Shown here: one piece after another, positions 44,166 to 55,627 of the stretch
Layout: each line of letters starts with the position of its first letter
Position numbering within the stretch: the first letter of the stretch is position 1
Origin: Streptomyces parvus
GTDB lineage: Bacteria; Actinomycetota; Actinomycetes; Streptomycetales; Streptomycetaceae
Reading direction: 5' to 3'
Length of the DNA: 64,000 bases
Assembly: GCF_014648875.1 (NCBI RefSeq)
Contig: NZ_BMRY01000004.1
Span: 310,001 to 374,000 of the forward strand
Notes under the pieces: generated by a model
Databases searched by the model: none
What the model was told of the DNA's origin: nothing
Seen by the model: the letters and a program-made list of their open reading frames with translations, nothing else
Position numbers and translations under genes: made by a program

Positions 44166-45131
44166 TCAGTCGGCGGAGCCGAAGAGATCCGCGAGCAGCG
44201 CGCCCCCGTCGGCGGGCGCGCGGACCTCCAGGTGCAGATACGGGCCGTCGAGGTGGAGGCGGAAGTCGAAGAAGGGGCAGCACGCCTGCTCCGCCGCTGC
44301 CAGCTCGGCGATGCGCGCGACCCGGTCGACGGGCAGGGTCAGCCGCAGGCCCTCGGGCAGGGCGGCCCGGTTCGCGCCGGAGACGGCGTCGCGCCACTGG
44401 TCGGTCCGCTCGCCCAGCCCGTCGCCGCTCAGCGAACAGGCGACCGGCACCGCACGCCACCGCTCCGCCTCCCGTTCGGCGGCCCGCCGCCCGCGCGACA
44501 GGACGACATCGACCGGCTGTCCGCCCCGGGATCCGCAGGAGACGGCGGCCTCACCGGAGACGGCGGCCTCACCGGAGACGGCGGCCCCACCGGAGACGGG
44601 GGCCCCGCTGGAGACGGCGGCCTCACCGGAGACGGCTGCCGCCCCCAGGGCTGCCGCCCCCAGGGCTGCCGCCCCCAGGGCTGCCGCCCCCGAGGCTGAA
44701 GACCCTCGGGCTGCCGGCCCCGCCCCCGGCGCCAGGAAGCCGCACCCCGGATCGCACCGCCCGGCCCGGTCCGGCAGTGTGTCCAGGTGGGCCAGAGCGC
44801 CGCGCAGGGAAGCGGTGAAGGCCGCCAGCTCGGCGGCGCGGCTCTCGGCCTCGGCGAGCCGGGCGGAGATCCGGGGCCGCAGATCGGCCTTCACATCGCG
44901 GCAGGCGCCCGCCTCCCACACCCCGACCAGCTCGCCGATCTCCTCCAGCGCAAGCCCCAGATGCTTGGCCGCGCCGATGAACGCCAGCCGGTCGACCGCG
45001 TCCTCGCCGTACATCCGGTACCCGGCGGGGGTCCGGTCGGCGGACAGCAGCCCCGCGCTCTCGTAGAACCGCAGGGTCGTGGCCGGCACCCCGCTGCGCT
45101 CGGCGAGCTGGGAGATCCGCATGGTGGTCAT
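44166..45131 (-). CDS. MerR-family regulator with Cys-rich effector region and repeat-expanded linker
   Basis: 321 aa, longer than the ~130-150 aa of simple MerR proteins. N-terminus [29 protein letters not shown] is the MerR helix-turn-helix, followed by [27 protein letters not shown] and a coiled helix. A Cys-containing [10 protein letters not shown] loop comes next, then an Ala/Gly/Ser linker of about 60 residues encoded by tandem repeats (44527-44700). The C-terminal domain has [30 protein letters not shown]. The Cys pairs suggest metal or thiol sensing. Starts at 45131 and 45122 are in frame. It has its own dyad promoter and precedes the YnfA-type gene. Confidence 0.88.
   Translation of the reverse strand: MTTMRISQLAERSGVPATTLRFYESAGLLSADRTPAGYRMYGEDAVDRLAFIGAAKHLGLALEEIGELVGVWEAGACRDVKADLRPRISARLAEAESRAAELAAFTASLRGALAHLDTLPDRAGRCDPGCGFLAPGAGPAARGSSASGAAALGAAALGAAALGAAAVSGEAAVSSGAPVSGGAAVSGEAAVSGEAAVSCGSRGGQPVDVVLSRGRRAAEREAERWRAVPVACSLSGDGLGERTDQWRDAVSGANRAALPEGLRLTLPVDRVARIAELAAAEQACCPFFDFRLHLDGPYLHLEVRAPADGGALLADLFGSAD
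44527..44700 (-). repeat. Coding minisatellite (18-bp and 15-bp units)
   Basis: Six copies of an 18-bp unit (GGAGACGGCGGCCTCACC and variants) are followed by four copies of a 15-bp unit (GCTGCCGCCCCCAGG). Both lengths are multiples of three, so copy changes stretch the linker (repeats of AAVSGE and AALGA) without breaking the frame. Confidence 0.88.
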
Positions 45132-45145
45132 ACCACCGACCGTAA

Positions 45146-45170
45146 ACCTTCCACCCGACTGGAAGGTCAA
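45146..45170 (-). promoter_or_regulatory. MerR-type dyad promoter
   Basis: On the minus strand TTGACC (45170-45165) is followed by a dyad ACCTTCCA-6-TGGAAGGT (45146-45167) that fills a long 19-20 bp spacer before TTACGG, the stretched-promoter arrangement MerR proteins act on. It sits just before the merR-type start, so it is probably autoregulated. Confidence 0.7.
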
Positions 45171-45297
45171 GGTGCCGTCGCTCCACTCCGCCGCTCCGCG
45201 CCGTCACCCGTGTCGAGCGCTCCGCGTCAAGCGGTCCGTGTGTCGGCGCGGTCACAGGGCACCTGGGCATGACCGAGCGGCGGCTATGTACTAGAGT

Positions 45298-45315
45298 TAT
45301 CTCGACATCGAGATA
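45298..45315. promoter_or_regulatory. Palindrome upstream of acnA
   Basis: TATCTCGA-CA-TCGAGATA, perfect 8-bp arms, 153 bp before the acnA start, with TGTACTAGAG beside it. Strong candidate operator; the regulator is unknown to me. Confidence 0.7.
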
Positions 45316-45342
45316 TCTGCCGAGGCGCACCACAGCCGCCGC

Positions 45343-45377
45343 CCGGTAAGGGTTACCTAACTAAGCCTTACCTTAGC
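45343..45377. promoter_or_regulatory. Iron-box-like repeats upstream of acnA
   Basis: CGGTAAGGGTTACC contains a GGTAA/TTACC dyad, and on the minus strand TAAGGTAAGGC follows, matching the left half of the iron box at 9032 in 10 of 11 positions. The right half is poor. It is a possible weak DmdR site on an iron-sulfur enzyme gene. Confidence 0.4.
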
Positions 45378-45440
45378 GGATGGCCGGAGCCGTAGGTGGC
45401 AAAACGCGGCGCCGGCTGCCAATGAGGCGCGGCGCGGTAG

Positions 45441-48182
<2,742 letters not shown>

Positions 48183-48199
48183 TCAGCGAGCGGCACAAC

Positions 48200-48242
48200 G
48201 CGAGGGGCGCGCCCCGGGTTCTCCCCGGTGCGCGCCCCTCGC
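48200..48242 (+). terminator. acnA terminator
   Basis: Perfect 13-bp stem (GCGAGGGGCGCGC with its complement) with a 17-nt partly paired loop, 18 bp past the acnA stop. It also faces the convergent membrane-protein gene. Confidence 0.85.
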
Positions 48243-48273
48243 GCCGTTCCCGCGGCCGTGGCCGGAGGCCGCC

Positions 48274-48915
48274 TCAGTCCCCTGTCGGCATCCGCGTCAG
48301 GTCGACAAGTCGGCATGTCGTACCCTGCGGCACCTCACCGAGCCCGTGGATCTCCTCCACCACGCTCTTGCCGGGCCCGAGGTCGAGCACTCCCGTGACA
48401 CCGTCCGCGACCTTGGTGCCGTCCTTGTCGAGGAACTCGACCCCTATGTGGTAGCTCGCCGTCGTGGACGAGCCGTTCACGACCTTCACCTTCGCCGACT
48501 GCCAGCCGATCTGCGGATCGCGCGTGCACGCGGTGATCGTGACGTCCTTCTTCACATCCGGTTCGGTCACGGTGGGCTCCGGGGCGGCTTCCGCCGGGTC
48601 CTCCTCGTACGGCTCCTCGTACGGGTCCTCGTACGGGTCCTCCTCGTACGGCTCCGAGTAGGGTGCCTCCGACCTCGGCGGCAGCGCGATGGAGTCCTCG
48701 ACCGAGGACATCGCGGAGTAGACGAGCGCCACCACCGCTCCCGCCACGACGAGCCCGCCGCCCACGGCCAGCGTCACGATCAGCCCCGTGTGCTGTTTCC
48801 GCGGCGGTCCCGGGGGCGCGGCCCACGGCGAAGGCCGCTCCGGAGGCGCCCCCGCCGGAGGCAGGTGCTCCGGCTGCGGCTGTTCGGGCGGCGGAGGCGG
48901 AAAGTTGTCGGACAT
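48274..48915 (-). CDS. Single-pass membrane protein with acidic repeats and outward C-terminal domain
   Basis: 213 aa. Pro-rich cytoplasmic N-terminus (MSDNFPPPPPEQPQPEHLPP), one helix (GLIVTLAVGGGLVVAGAVVALVYSA), an acidic repeat (EEDPYEDPYEEPYEED) coded by 12-15 bp DNA repeats at 48601-48657, then a domain with two Cys (ITACTRDPQIGWQSAKVKVVNGSSTTASYHIGVEFLDKDG ... TTCRLVDLTR) resembling FxLYD-type beta-sandwiches. Function unknown. It is divergent from the histidine phosphatase. Confidence 0.8.
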   Translation of the reverse strand: MSDNFPPPPPEQPQPEHLPPAGAPPERPSPWAAPPGPPRKQHTGLIVTLAVGGGLVVAGAVVALVYSAMSSVEDSIALPPRSEAPYSEPYEEDPYEDPYEEPYEEDPAEAAPEPTVTEPDVKKDVTITACTRDPQIGWQSAKVKVVNGSSTTASYHIGVEFLDKDGTKVADGVTGVLDLGPGKSVVEEIHGLGEVPQGTTCRLVDLTRMPTGD

Positions 48916-49014
48916 GCGGTCCCCCCACGGGAAAGTGATCAGCTGAGGGGCTTACCGTACGTGGCCCCCGTCGGCCCCACCCGCACCACCTGGACAGAAA
49001 GCGAACGGACCACC

Positions 49015-49635
49015 ATGGGCGAGCTGATCCTCATCCGGCACGGCGAGACCGAATGGTCCCGTTCCGGGCAGCACACGAGCTGGACCGACCTTCCCCTCAC
49101 CGACATCGGGGAGCGCCAGGCCCGCGCGCTCGTCCCGCTCCTGGCCGACCGCACCATCGGGCTCACCCTGGTCAGCCCGTCGATCCGGGCCCGCCGCACC
49201 GCCGAACTGGCCGGGCTCCCCGCACCCCGCGTCACCCCCGAGCTGCGGGAGTGGGACTACGGCGGGTACGAGGGCATCACCACCCGGGAGATCCGTCGCA
49301 CCCGACCCTTCTGGAACCTGTGGACCGACGGCGTCGACCCCGGCTCCGACGAGCACCCCGGCGAGAGCCCCGCCCAGATCGGGCAGCGGGCCGACCAGGT
49401 GCTCGCGGGCGTCCGGTCGGCCGCCGAGGAGGTCCCGGACGAGGAGGACGTCGCGCTCGTCGCCCACTCGCACTTCCTGCGCGTCCTCACCGCCCGCTAC
49501 CTCGGCCTGACCCCGGCCGAGGGCCGCCTCTTCCAGATCGCCACCGGAGCCGTCTCCCGCCTCGGCACGGAACACGGCCGTCCGGTCGTCGCCGCGCTCA
49601 ACGTCGCCCTGCCCGAAAGCCTCCAGGGCGGCTGA
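49015..49635 (+). CDS. Histidine phosphatase (phosphoglycerate mutase-like)
   Basis: 206 aa. ELILIRHGETEWSRSGQHTSWTDLPLTDIGERQA carries the phospho-accepting RHG motif, LREWDYGGYEG the acid Glu region, and LVAHSHFLRVLTARYLGL the second catalytic His. It dephosphorylates a small metabolite; the exact one is unknown. Single gene ending at a shared terminator. Confidence 0.92.
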   Translation: MGELILIRHGETEWSRSGQHTSWTDLPLTDIGERQARALVPLLADRTIGLTLVSPSIRARRTAELAGLPAPRVTPELREWDYGGYEGITTREIRRTRPFWNLWTDGVDPGSDEHPGESPAQIGQRADQVLAGVRSAAEEVPDEEDVALVAHSHFLRVLTARYLGLTPAEGRLFQIATGAVSRLGTEHGRPVVAALNVALPESLQGG

Positions 49636-49693
49636 CCCGCGGCTGACACGGCCGTCGCACCCGCCTCCACCCGCAGAACCGCTGACACGCCGA

Positions 49694-49727
49694 CGGCCGG
49701 CACCCCGTCCTTCCGGGGTACCGGCCG
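49694..49727. terminator. Bidirectional terminator between convergent genes
   Basis: 14-bp stem (CGGCCGGCACCCCG with its complement, one mismatch) and a 6-nt loop between the histidine phosphatase and GH92 genes. Confidence 0.8.
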
Positions 49728-49748
49728 CCCACGCTCACCACGTCACGT

Positions 49749-52700
49749 TCAGGACAGCAGCTCCACCTCCGCGAGCGTCGCCGAACCCGTCAGCACCAGC
49801 CGGTACTTCGTGTACGAGCCGGGCTTAGCCACCGAGAACACCCGGGTCTGCCTGTCCCAGGCGAACGACTGGCCCGAGCGGCGGTCGACGTCCTTCCACT
49901 CCTTGCCGTCCGTCGAACCCTGGAGCGTCCACCCCTTCGGTGCCTTGTCCGCAGCCGCCGAGGTCAGCGTGTACTGGATCCCCTTCGTGGCCGAGGACAC
50001 CGGCAGCTCCACCGACTCCACCGTCTCCGACGTGGCCGAGGTGTCGTCGAACAGCGCGCCGTCACCCTTCAGCGCGTCGGCCTTGGGGGTCGGGACCTTG
50101 TCGTCCTTCTGCACCGAGACCGGGGCCGCGTCCTTGCCCGTGCCCCAGGCCGACGGCTTCGGGCCCATGTCGAACTCCAGCGTGCCGCCCCTGGCCAGCA
50201 CGTCGTGGGGGAGCGCCGTGGAGGTCCACTTCTTGCCGTTGACCTTCACGCCCTGCACGTAGATGTTCTTGTCGCTGTTCTCCGGGGCCTTCACGACCAG
50301 CTTGCGGCCGTTGTCCATGCGGACGGTGACCTTCTTGAAGAGCGGCGAGCCGATCGCGTACTCCCCGCTGCCCATCACCAGCGGGTAGAAGCCGAGCGAG
50401 GAGAAGAGGAACCACGCCGACTGCTCGCCGTTGTCCTCGTCGCCGTGGATGCCCTGCCCGATCTCGCTGCCGACGTACAGCCGGCCCAGCACCTCGCGGA
50501 CCTTCTCCTGCGTCTTGTACGGCTGCGAGGCCGCGTTGTACATGTACGTGGCGTGGTGGGCGACCTGGTTGCTGTGGCCGTACTGGCCCATCCGCACGTC
50601 ACGCGCCTCGGTCATCTCGTGGATGACCCCGCCGTAGCTGCCGACGAACTCCGGGCCCGCCGTCTCCGGCGTGGAGAAGTACGTGTCCAGCTTCTTGCCC
50701 AGACCCGCGCGGCCGCCGTACAGGTTGGCCAGGCCCCGGCTGTCCTGCGGGGCGGTGAAGGCGTAGCCCCAGCCGTTGGTCTCGGTGTAGTCGTAGCCCC
50801 AGACGCGCGGGTCGTACTGGTCCGAGGGCAGGCGCCAGTCGCCGTTCGGCTTCTTGCCCTGGAAGAACCCGGCCTTGTCGTCGAAGAGCTTGACGTACTT
50901 CTGCGCCCGGTTCATGAAGTACTCGGACTCTTCCTTGTACCGCGCCTTCTTCGTCTTCCTGTACAGCTCCTGGCCCATGCGGGCGATGCCGTAGTCGTTG
51001 ACGTAACCCTCCAGGGACCACGACAGGCCCTCGTGGGTGGCGGTGTCGGCGTACCCCGTGAAGACCGAGGTCTCCAGGCCCTTGCGGCCGACGCCCGAGG
51101 ACGGCGGGGCCACGGTGGCGTTCTTGAGCGCCGCGTCGTAGGCCGCCTCGGCGTCGAACTTCACGCCCTTGACGTACGCGTCGGCGAACGCCACGTCCGA
51201 GCTGGTGCCGGTCATCAGGTCCGCGTAGCCGGGGGAGGACCAGCGCGAGGTCCAGCCGCCGTCCTTGTAGTGCTGGACGAAGCCGTCCACCAGCTCGCCG
51301 GCCTTCTTCGGGGAGAAGAAGGAGTACGCGGGCCAGGTCGTGCGGTAGGTGTCCCAGAAGCCGTTGTTGACGTACACCTCGCCGTCGACGATCTTCGCGC
51401 CGGTCTGCGTCGGGGTGTTCTCACCGGTCGCCTTGGAGAAGGGGCTGGCGTACTTGTTCCTGCCCTTCACCTTCTCGTGGCCGGAGTTCGGGTAGAGGTA
51501 GAGCCGGTAGAGGCTGGAGTAGAGCGTCGTCAGCTGGTCGGCGTTCGCGCCCTCGACCTCGACCGTTCCCAGGATGTCGTCCCAGGCGCCCTGCGCCTTG
51601 CGCTGCACGCGCTCGAAGGAGGTCGACTCCGGGATCTCCATCGCCAGGTTCTGCTTCGCCTGGTCGACGCCGATCAGCGAGGTGGCCAGGCGCAGGTTGA
51701 CCGTGCGGTCCTTGCCCGCGTCGAAGCGGAAGAACCCGGTGACGTCGTCGCCCCCGCCGCCCTTCAGCTTGCCGCTGTCGGTGACCGGCGCGTCGAAGAC
51801 GCCGTACACGAACATCCGGGTCGCGCCGGTGGACAGGCCGCTCTTGACGTCCGTGAAGCCGGAGAAGGAACTGGTCTTCGGGTCCAGCGTGATGCCGCCG
51901 TCGTTCGAGACGTTGTCGAAGATCAGGCCGGCGTCCTTGCCCGGATAGGTGAACCGCATCCGGGCCGCGTGGTCGGTCGGCGTCATCTCGGCCTTGAGGC
52001 CGTTCTCGAACGTGACGCCGTAGTAGTGCGGCTTCGCCGTCTCGTTCTCGTGCCGGAAGGGCAGCGCGCGGGCGGTCCGGGAGGCGTCCGGGGTGCCGCT
52101 CGCGGCCGAGGGCATCAGCTGGAAGGTCTGCCGGTCGCCCATCCACGGGCTCGGCTCATGGCTCGCGCCGAAGGCCTGGAGCGTGGGGAGGTTGTCCGCG
52201 TTGTTGCCCCGGTGGTAGTCGTACAGCCAGCTCAGCGAACCTGCGTTCGTCACCGGCGTCCAGAAGTTGAAGCCGTGCGGGACCGCCGTGGTCGGAATGT
52301 TGTTGCCGCGCGAGAAGCCGCCGCTGGAGTTGGTGCCCCGGGTCGTCAGCGCGTAGTCCGACAGATGCGCCTTGCGCTTCTCCGGCTTCTTCGGGGCGAT
52401 CGCGATGTCATCGATCCACCCCTGGAACTTCGCCTTCCCCTTGGGGGAGTCGTACGCCACCAGGATCCGGTCGACCGTCTTGCCCGCGGCGACCGTGCCG
52501 ATCCGGGCGGCGACCTTGTTCCACTGGTTCACGTAGAGGCGCTTGGCGTCCGCCTGGCCCTGCGGGGTCAGCAGCCCGCCGTGGCTGTCGGTGGCCTTCA
52601 GATCGCTCAGGTACGTGCCGTCGGTGAAGGTGAGGTCCACCGCGACGTGCGTGGCGGGGTAGTTCAGGTCCGTCTCGCCCATCTGCGGGTAGACGAGGTA

Positions 52701-53630
52701 GGACAGCTCGGTGTCCTTGGTGACGGCCGTGTTCACGTCGAAGATCTTGTTGTACGAGTACGCGCGTCCGTCGGGCGTGTGCGTACCCGCGTAACGCAGT
52801 GCCTTCTTTCCGGTGAATCCCGCACCCGACTTGGCGGTGGGGGAGCCGGAGGGGCCGCGGTCGGGCTGGCTGCGCATCTCCTCGGGCACCGGGGTGGAGG
52901 TGTCACCGTTCGAGAACTGAACGTCGGCGAGCTGGAGCGCGTCCGCGCCGTTGTTCTTGGTGATCTCCAGGCGGAAGTGCTTGTACGCGGTGTCGCCCGC
53001 GAAGTCGTAACTCTTCGTCTCGTGCCGCTTGGCGAGGGACTCGCCGGTGCGGGTGTCGAGGTCGGTCCACTCCTTGCCGTCCGCCGAGCCCTTCAGCGTC
53101 CAGTCCTTCGGGTCGCGTTCGGCGTGGTCGTTGGCCGAAGTGAGGGCGTACGTCACGACCTTGACCGGTTCATCCAGATCGAACTCGGCCCAGCCGGTCT
53201 TCGCGAACGTCAGCCACTTGGAACCGGGCTCGACGTCGACGAGGTTCTCCTTGACCTCGCCGCCCGCGGTGTTCTCGGCGCTCGCGCGCACCTCCGTCAC
53301 CCGGTCGGTGACATTGCCCGGTATGCCGGAGGAGAAGCCCCCGTCGACGCCGGAGGACCGCTTCTTGCCGTCGGGGCCCTCCTCGACGGTGCTGCGCCAG
53401 TCCGGCTGCCTCTCGTCCGCCTCGAAGGAGGTGGTGAACGTCCGGTCGCCGGAAGGCTTGCGGTCCGGCGAGGCGGGCTGCGCGGTGGCGACCGCGGGGG
53501 CGATCACCACCAGGACGAGGGACGCCGCCAGGGCGGCTGCTGTGGGGGTCCGTCTCCGGCGGGGGGCCGGGCGGGGGACCGCGTGAGGGGCTGTGTCGAA
53601 GCCGTGGTTGAGGCCGCTTGGTGGCTGCAT
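49749..53630 (-). CDS. Secreted GH92 alpha-mannosidase with two discoidin-like domains
   Basis: 1293 aa. ATG 53630 (MQPPSGLNHG) follows GGGGAGGA; a basic signal peptide (ALAASLVLVVIAPAVATAQP) is next. The N-terminal third has a discoidin/CBM32-like domain (WAEFDLDEPVKVVTYALTSANDHAERDPKDWTLKG) and an extra beta domain; the GH92 catalytic region follows (PHGFNFWTPVTN, NNGFWDTYRTTWPAYSFFSP, YVNDYGIARMGQ, HGDEDNGEQSAWFLFSSLGFYPLVMGSGEYAIGSPLF, with Glu/Asp acids and Ca-binding residues). A second discoidin-like domain ends it. GH92 enzymes trim alpha-mannose from glycans. A palindrome before the start and the adjacent ngc operon suggest it helps release amino sugars and mannose from glycoproteins or fungal walls. 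Confidence 0.93.
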   Translation of the reverse strand: MQPPSGLNHGFDTAPHAVPRPAPRRRRTPTAAALAASLVLVVIAPAVATAQPASPDRKPSGDRTFTTSFEADERQPDWRSTVEEGPDGKKRSSGVDGGFSSGIPGNVTDRVTEVRASAENTAGGEVKENLVDVEPGSKWLTFAKTGWAEFDLDEPVKVVTYALTSANDHAERDPKDWTLKGSADGKEWTDLDTRTGESLAKRHETKSYDFAGDTAYKHFRLEITKNNGADALQLADVQFSNGDTSTPVPEEMRSQPDRGPSGSPTAKSGAGFTGKKALRYAGTHTPDGRAYSYNKIFDVNTAVTKDTELSYLVYPQMGETDLNYPATHVAVDLTFTDGTYLSDLKATDSHGGLLTPQGQADAKRLYVNQWNKVAARIGTVAAGKTVDRILVAYDSPKGKAKFQGWIDDIAIAPKKPEKRKAHLSDYALTTRGTNSSGGFSRGNNIPTTAVPHGFNFWTPVTNAGSLSWLYDYHRGNNADNLPTLQAFGASHEPSPWMGDRQTFQLMPSAASGTPDASRTARALPFRHENETAKPHYYGVTFENGLKAEMTPTDHAARMRFTYPGKDAGLIFDNVSNDGGITLDPKTSSFSGFTDVKSGLSTGATRMFVYGVFDAPVTDSGKLKGGGGDDVTGFFRFDAGKDRTVNLRLATSLIGVDQAKQNLAMEIPESTSFERVQRKAQGAWDDILGTVEVEGANADQLTTLYSSLYRLYLYPNSGHEKVKGRNKYASPFSKATGENTPTQTGAKIVDGEVYVNNGFWDTYRTTWPAYSFFSPKKAGELVDGFVQHYKDGGWTSRWSSPGYADLMTGTSSDVAFADAYVKGVKFDAEAAYDAALKNATVAPPSSGVGRKGLETSVFTGYADTATHEGLSWSLEGYVNDYGIARMGQELYRKTKKARYKEESEYFMNRAQKYVKLFDDKAGFFQGKKPNGDWRLPSDQYDPRVWGYDYTETNGWGYAFTAPQDSRGLANLYGGRAGLGKKLDTYFSTPETAGPEFVGSYGGVIHEMTEARDVRMGQYGHSNQVAHHATYMYNAASQPYKTQEKVREVLGRLYVGSEIGQGIHGDEDNGEQSAWFLFSSLGFYPLVMGSGEYAIGSPLFKKVTVRMDNGRKLVVKAPENSDKNIYVQGVKVNGKKWTSTALPHDVLARGGTLEFDMGPKPSAWGTGKDAAPVSVQKDDKVPTPKADALKGDGALFDDTSATSETVESVELPVSSATKGIQYTLTSAAADKAPKGWTLQGSTDGKEWKDVDRRSGQSFAWDRQTRVFSVAKPGSYTKYRLVLTGSATLAEVELLS

Positions 53631-53661
53631 GCCGAGCCGTTCCTCCCCGGGAAAATGCATG

Positions 53662-53673
53662 GACAACGTTGTC
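53662..53673. promoter_or_regulatory. Palindrome GACAACGTTGTC upstream of GH92
   Basis: Perfect 12-bp palindrome 32 bp before the GH92 start codon, of the kind bound by LacI- or ROK-type sugar regulators. A related GTTGTCA-containing dyad lies before xylF (58935-58948). Confidence 0.7.
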
Positions 53674-53873
53674 ATAGCGGGATGCAAGGTCCAGTAGGGA
53701 GCCAAGTGACGGGACGTGTCAAGGGTGTTGCCGCGGGGTCCGTCCGCGAATCGACCCGAATGGGGAAATAGCCGCCGCGGAAGGAGGGCGCGGGGCGCCG
53801 AGGTGACCCTGAGGTCTCAACTCGGGAAAGACTGCCGCCCAAACCTGCATTCGATCTTGCTCAGTTGGCGACA

Positions 53874-53889
53874 AGTGGACTATACCTGT
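53874..53889. promoter_or_regulatory. DasR-like (dre) site upstream of ngcE
   Basis: AGTGGACTATACCTGT matches 13 of 16 positions of the DasR consensus (A-S-TGGTCTAGACCA-S-T). DasR is the GntR-family GlcNAc regulator of streptomycetes; the site lies about 245 bp before ngcE. Confidence 0.5.
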
Positions 53890-54132
53890 CGGCATCTGCA
53901 CAGCCGTTTCACGCGGATGTGCGCGGGGGAAACAGGAACGTCGCGAGGACGCCGAGGGCGTCCTCGCTGTACGGTCTCCCGGCATCCCCACTGCACCGGC
54001 CTGCCCGGTACATCTGCATATCCGCATGACCCAAGCGCAACTGACCGCGGTGGCGGGGCCCTTCGCCTGAGGCGAATTCTCGACGGGTGACCGGCACACC
54101 GCCTGAGTCCTGGAGAAGGCGAGGACTTGAGC

Positions 54133-55578
54133 ATGGGATCCACCTCCGCCCACAACAATGAGGGCCTTGGCCGTCGCGATCTGATCAAGCGTTCTGCCGC
54201 ACTCGGCCTGATCGCTGTTCCGACGATGAGCTTCCTGTCCGCCTGCGCGAGCGGCGACAGCAGCAGCGACGACAAGGTCGAAAAGGGCGAAAAGAGCGAC
54301 AAGAACCCGCTGGCCGTCAACGGCAGCGCGCCGCTGGAGATCGTCATCTTCGACGGCGGCTTCGGCACCAAGTACGCCGAGGACGCCAAGGCCGTCTACG
54401 AGAAGACCTACCCCGAGGCGAAGGTCAAGTTCTCGGCGACGCAGAAGATCCAGTCGGTTCTTCAGCCGCGGTTCAACGGTGGCACCCCGCCGGACCTGAT
54501 CGACAACTCCGGGGCCCAGCAGATGGACATGGGCGTCCTGGTCGGCAAGAAGCAGCTCACCGACCTGACCCCGCTCCTCGACGCCCCCTCCATCGACGAC
54601 CCCGCCAAGAAGGTCCGCGACACCCTGCGGCCCGGCATCGTCGAGATGGGCCAGTTCGACGGCGACCCGGTCTGGATCATGTACTACGCGTACACGGTCT
54701 ACGGCGTCTGGTACTCGCAGACCGCGCTGGAGAAGCTCGACTCGGCGTACCCGGAGAACTGGGACGACATGCTCGCGCTCTGCGCGAAGGCGAAGAAGAA
54801 GGGCATCGCCGGCTGGACCTACCCCGGCAAGCACCCCTACTACCTCCCCTTCTCGCTGTACCCCTTCATCGCCAAGATCGGCGGTGCCGAGGTCCTCGAC
54901 GCGATCGACAACCTGGAGCCGAAGGCCTGGGAGCACCCCGCGGTAAAGGCGGCCTTCGAGGCGTACTACGAGCTCGTCGCCAAGGACTACATCCTGGAGG
55001 GCACCCCCGGCCTCGACCACCGCGGTTCGCAGGGCGCCTGGGCCCGCGGCAAGGCGCTGTTCATCCCGAACGGCTCCTGGGTGGAGAACGAGGAAGCGGC
55101 GATCATCCCCAAGGACTTCAAGCTGTCCGTGGGCGCCCCCTCCAGCCTCGACTCCTCCGACAAGATGCCGTTCGGCACCCTCTGGGCGTCCGGCGGCGAG
55201 CCGTTCATCGTCCCGAGCAAGGCGAAGAACGTCGAGGGCGGTATGGAGCAGCTGCGCATCATGCTCAGCGAGGCCTCCTCCAAGTCCTTCACCTCCAGCA
55301 CGAAGTCGCTGTCCGCCTTCAACGGCGGCACGGACGGCATCGAGCTGTCCGATGGCCTCAAGTCCGGTGTCGCCGCGCTGGAGAAGGCCGGCACCAACGT
55401 GGTCAACCCGCGCCTGCAGGACTGGTACGTGAAGCTCCAGAAGGAGCAGATCGGTGTCGCCGCGCTCGGCGAGATGATGGCGGGCCGCGCCAAGCCGGCC
55501 GAGACCATCAAGAAGATCCAGGCCTTCGCCGACGCGACCGCCAAGGACCAGTCCATCAAGCACTTCAAGCACCAGTGA
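54133..55578 (+). CDS. ngcE: GlcNAc/chitobiose ABC transporter substrate-binding lipoprotein
   Basis: 481 aa. ATG 54133 (MGSTSAHNNEGLG) follows GAGGAC; TTG 54127 is less likely. A twin-arginine signal (GRRDLIKRSAALGLIAVPT) with lipobox FLSACAS shows Tat export and lipid anchoring. The mature protein is a family 1 extracellular sugar-binding protein (LEIVIFDGGFGTKYAEDAKAVYEKTYPEAKVKFSATQKIQ; PPDLIDNSGAQQMDMG). Order with two permeases, a ROK regulator and xylFGH matches the S. coelicolor ngcEFG locus, whose binding protein takes N-acetylglucosamine or its dimer. No ATPase gene is present; these systems share the MsiK ATPase encoded elsewhere. Confidence 0.92.
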   Translation: MGSTSAHNNEGLGRRDLIKRSAALGLIAVPTMSFLSACASGDSSSDDKVEKGEKSDKNPLAVNGSAPLEIVIFDGGFGTKYAEDAKAVYEKTYPEAKVKFSATQKIQSVLQPRFNGGTPPDLIDNSGAQQMDMGVLVGKKQLTDLTPLLDAPSIDDPAKKVRDTLRPGIVEMGQFDGDPVWIMYYAYTVYGVWYSQTALEKLDSAYPENWDDMLALCAKAKKKGIAGWTYPGKHPYYLPFSLYPFIAKIGGAEVLDAIDNLEPKAWEHPAVKAAFEAYYELVAKDYILEGTPGLDHRGSQGAWARGKALFIPNGSWVENEEAAIIPKDFKLSVGAPSSLDSSDKMPFGTLWASGGEPFIVPSKAKNVEGGMEQLRIMLSEASSKSFTSSTKSLSAFNGGTDGIELSDGLKSGVAALEKAGTNVVNPRLQDWYVKLQKEQIGVAALGEMMAGRAKPAETIKKIQAFADATAKDQSIKHFKHQ

Positions 55579-55627
55579 CCACGCGTCACCAGCGGCGGGC
55601 AGCACGGGAAGGTCGGAGTCGGTAACG

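Larger units (their letters stand above)
53631..54132. other. Divergent control region between GH92 and ngcE
   Basis: About 500 bp without a gene. It contains the GACAACGTTGTC palindrome near the GH92 start and a DasR-like site upstream of ngcE. No clear -10/-35 pair could be fixed. Confidence 0.6.
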
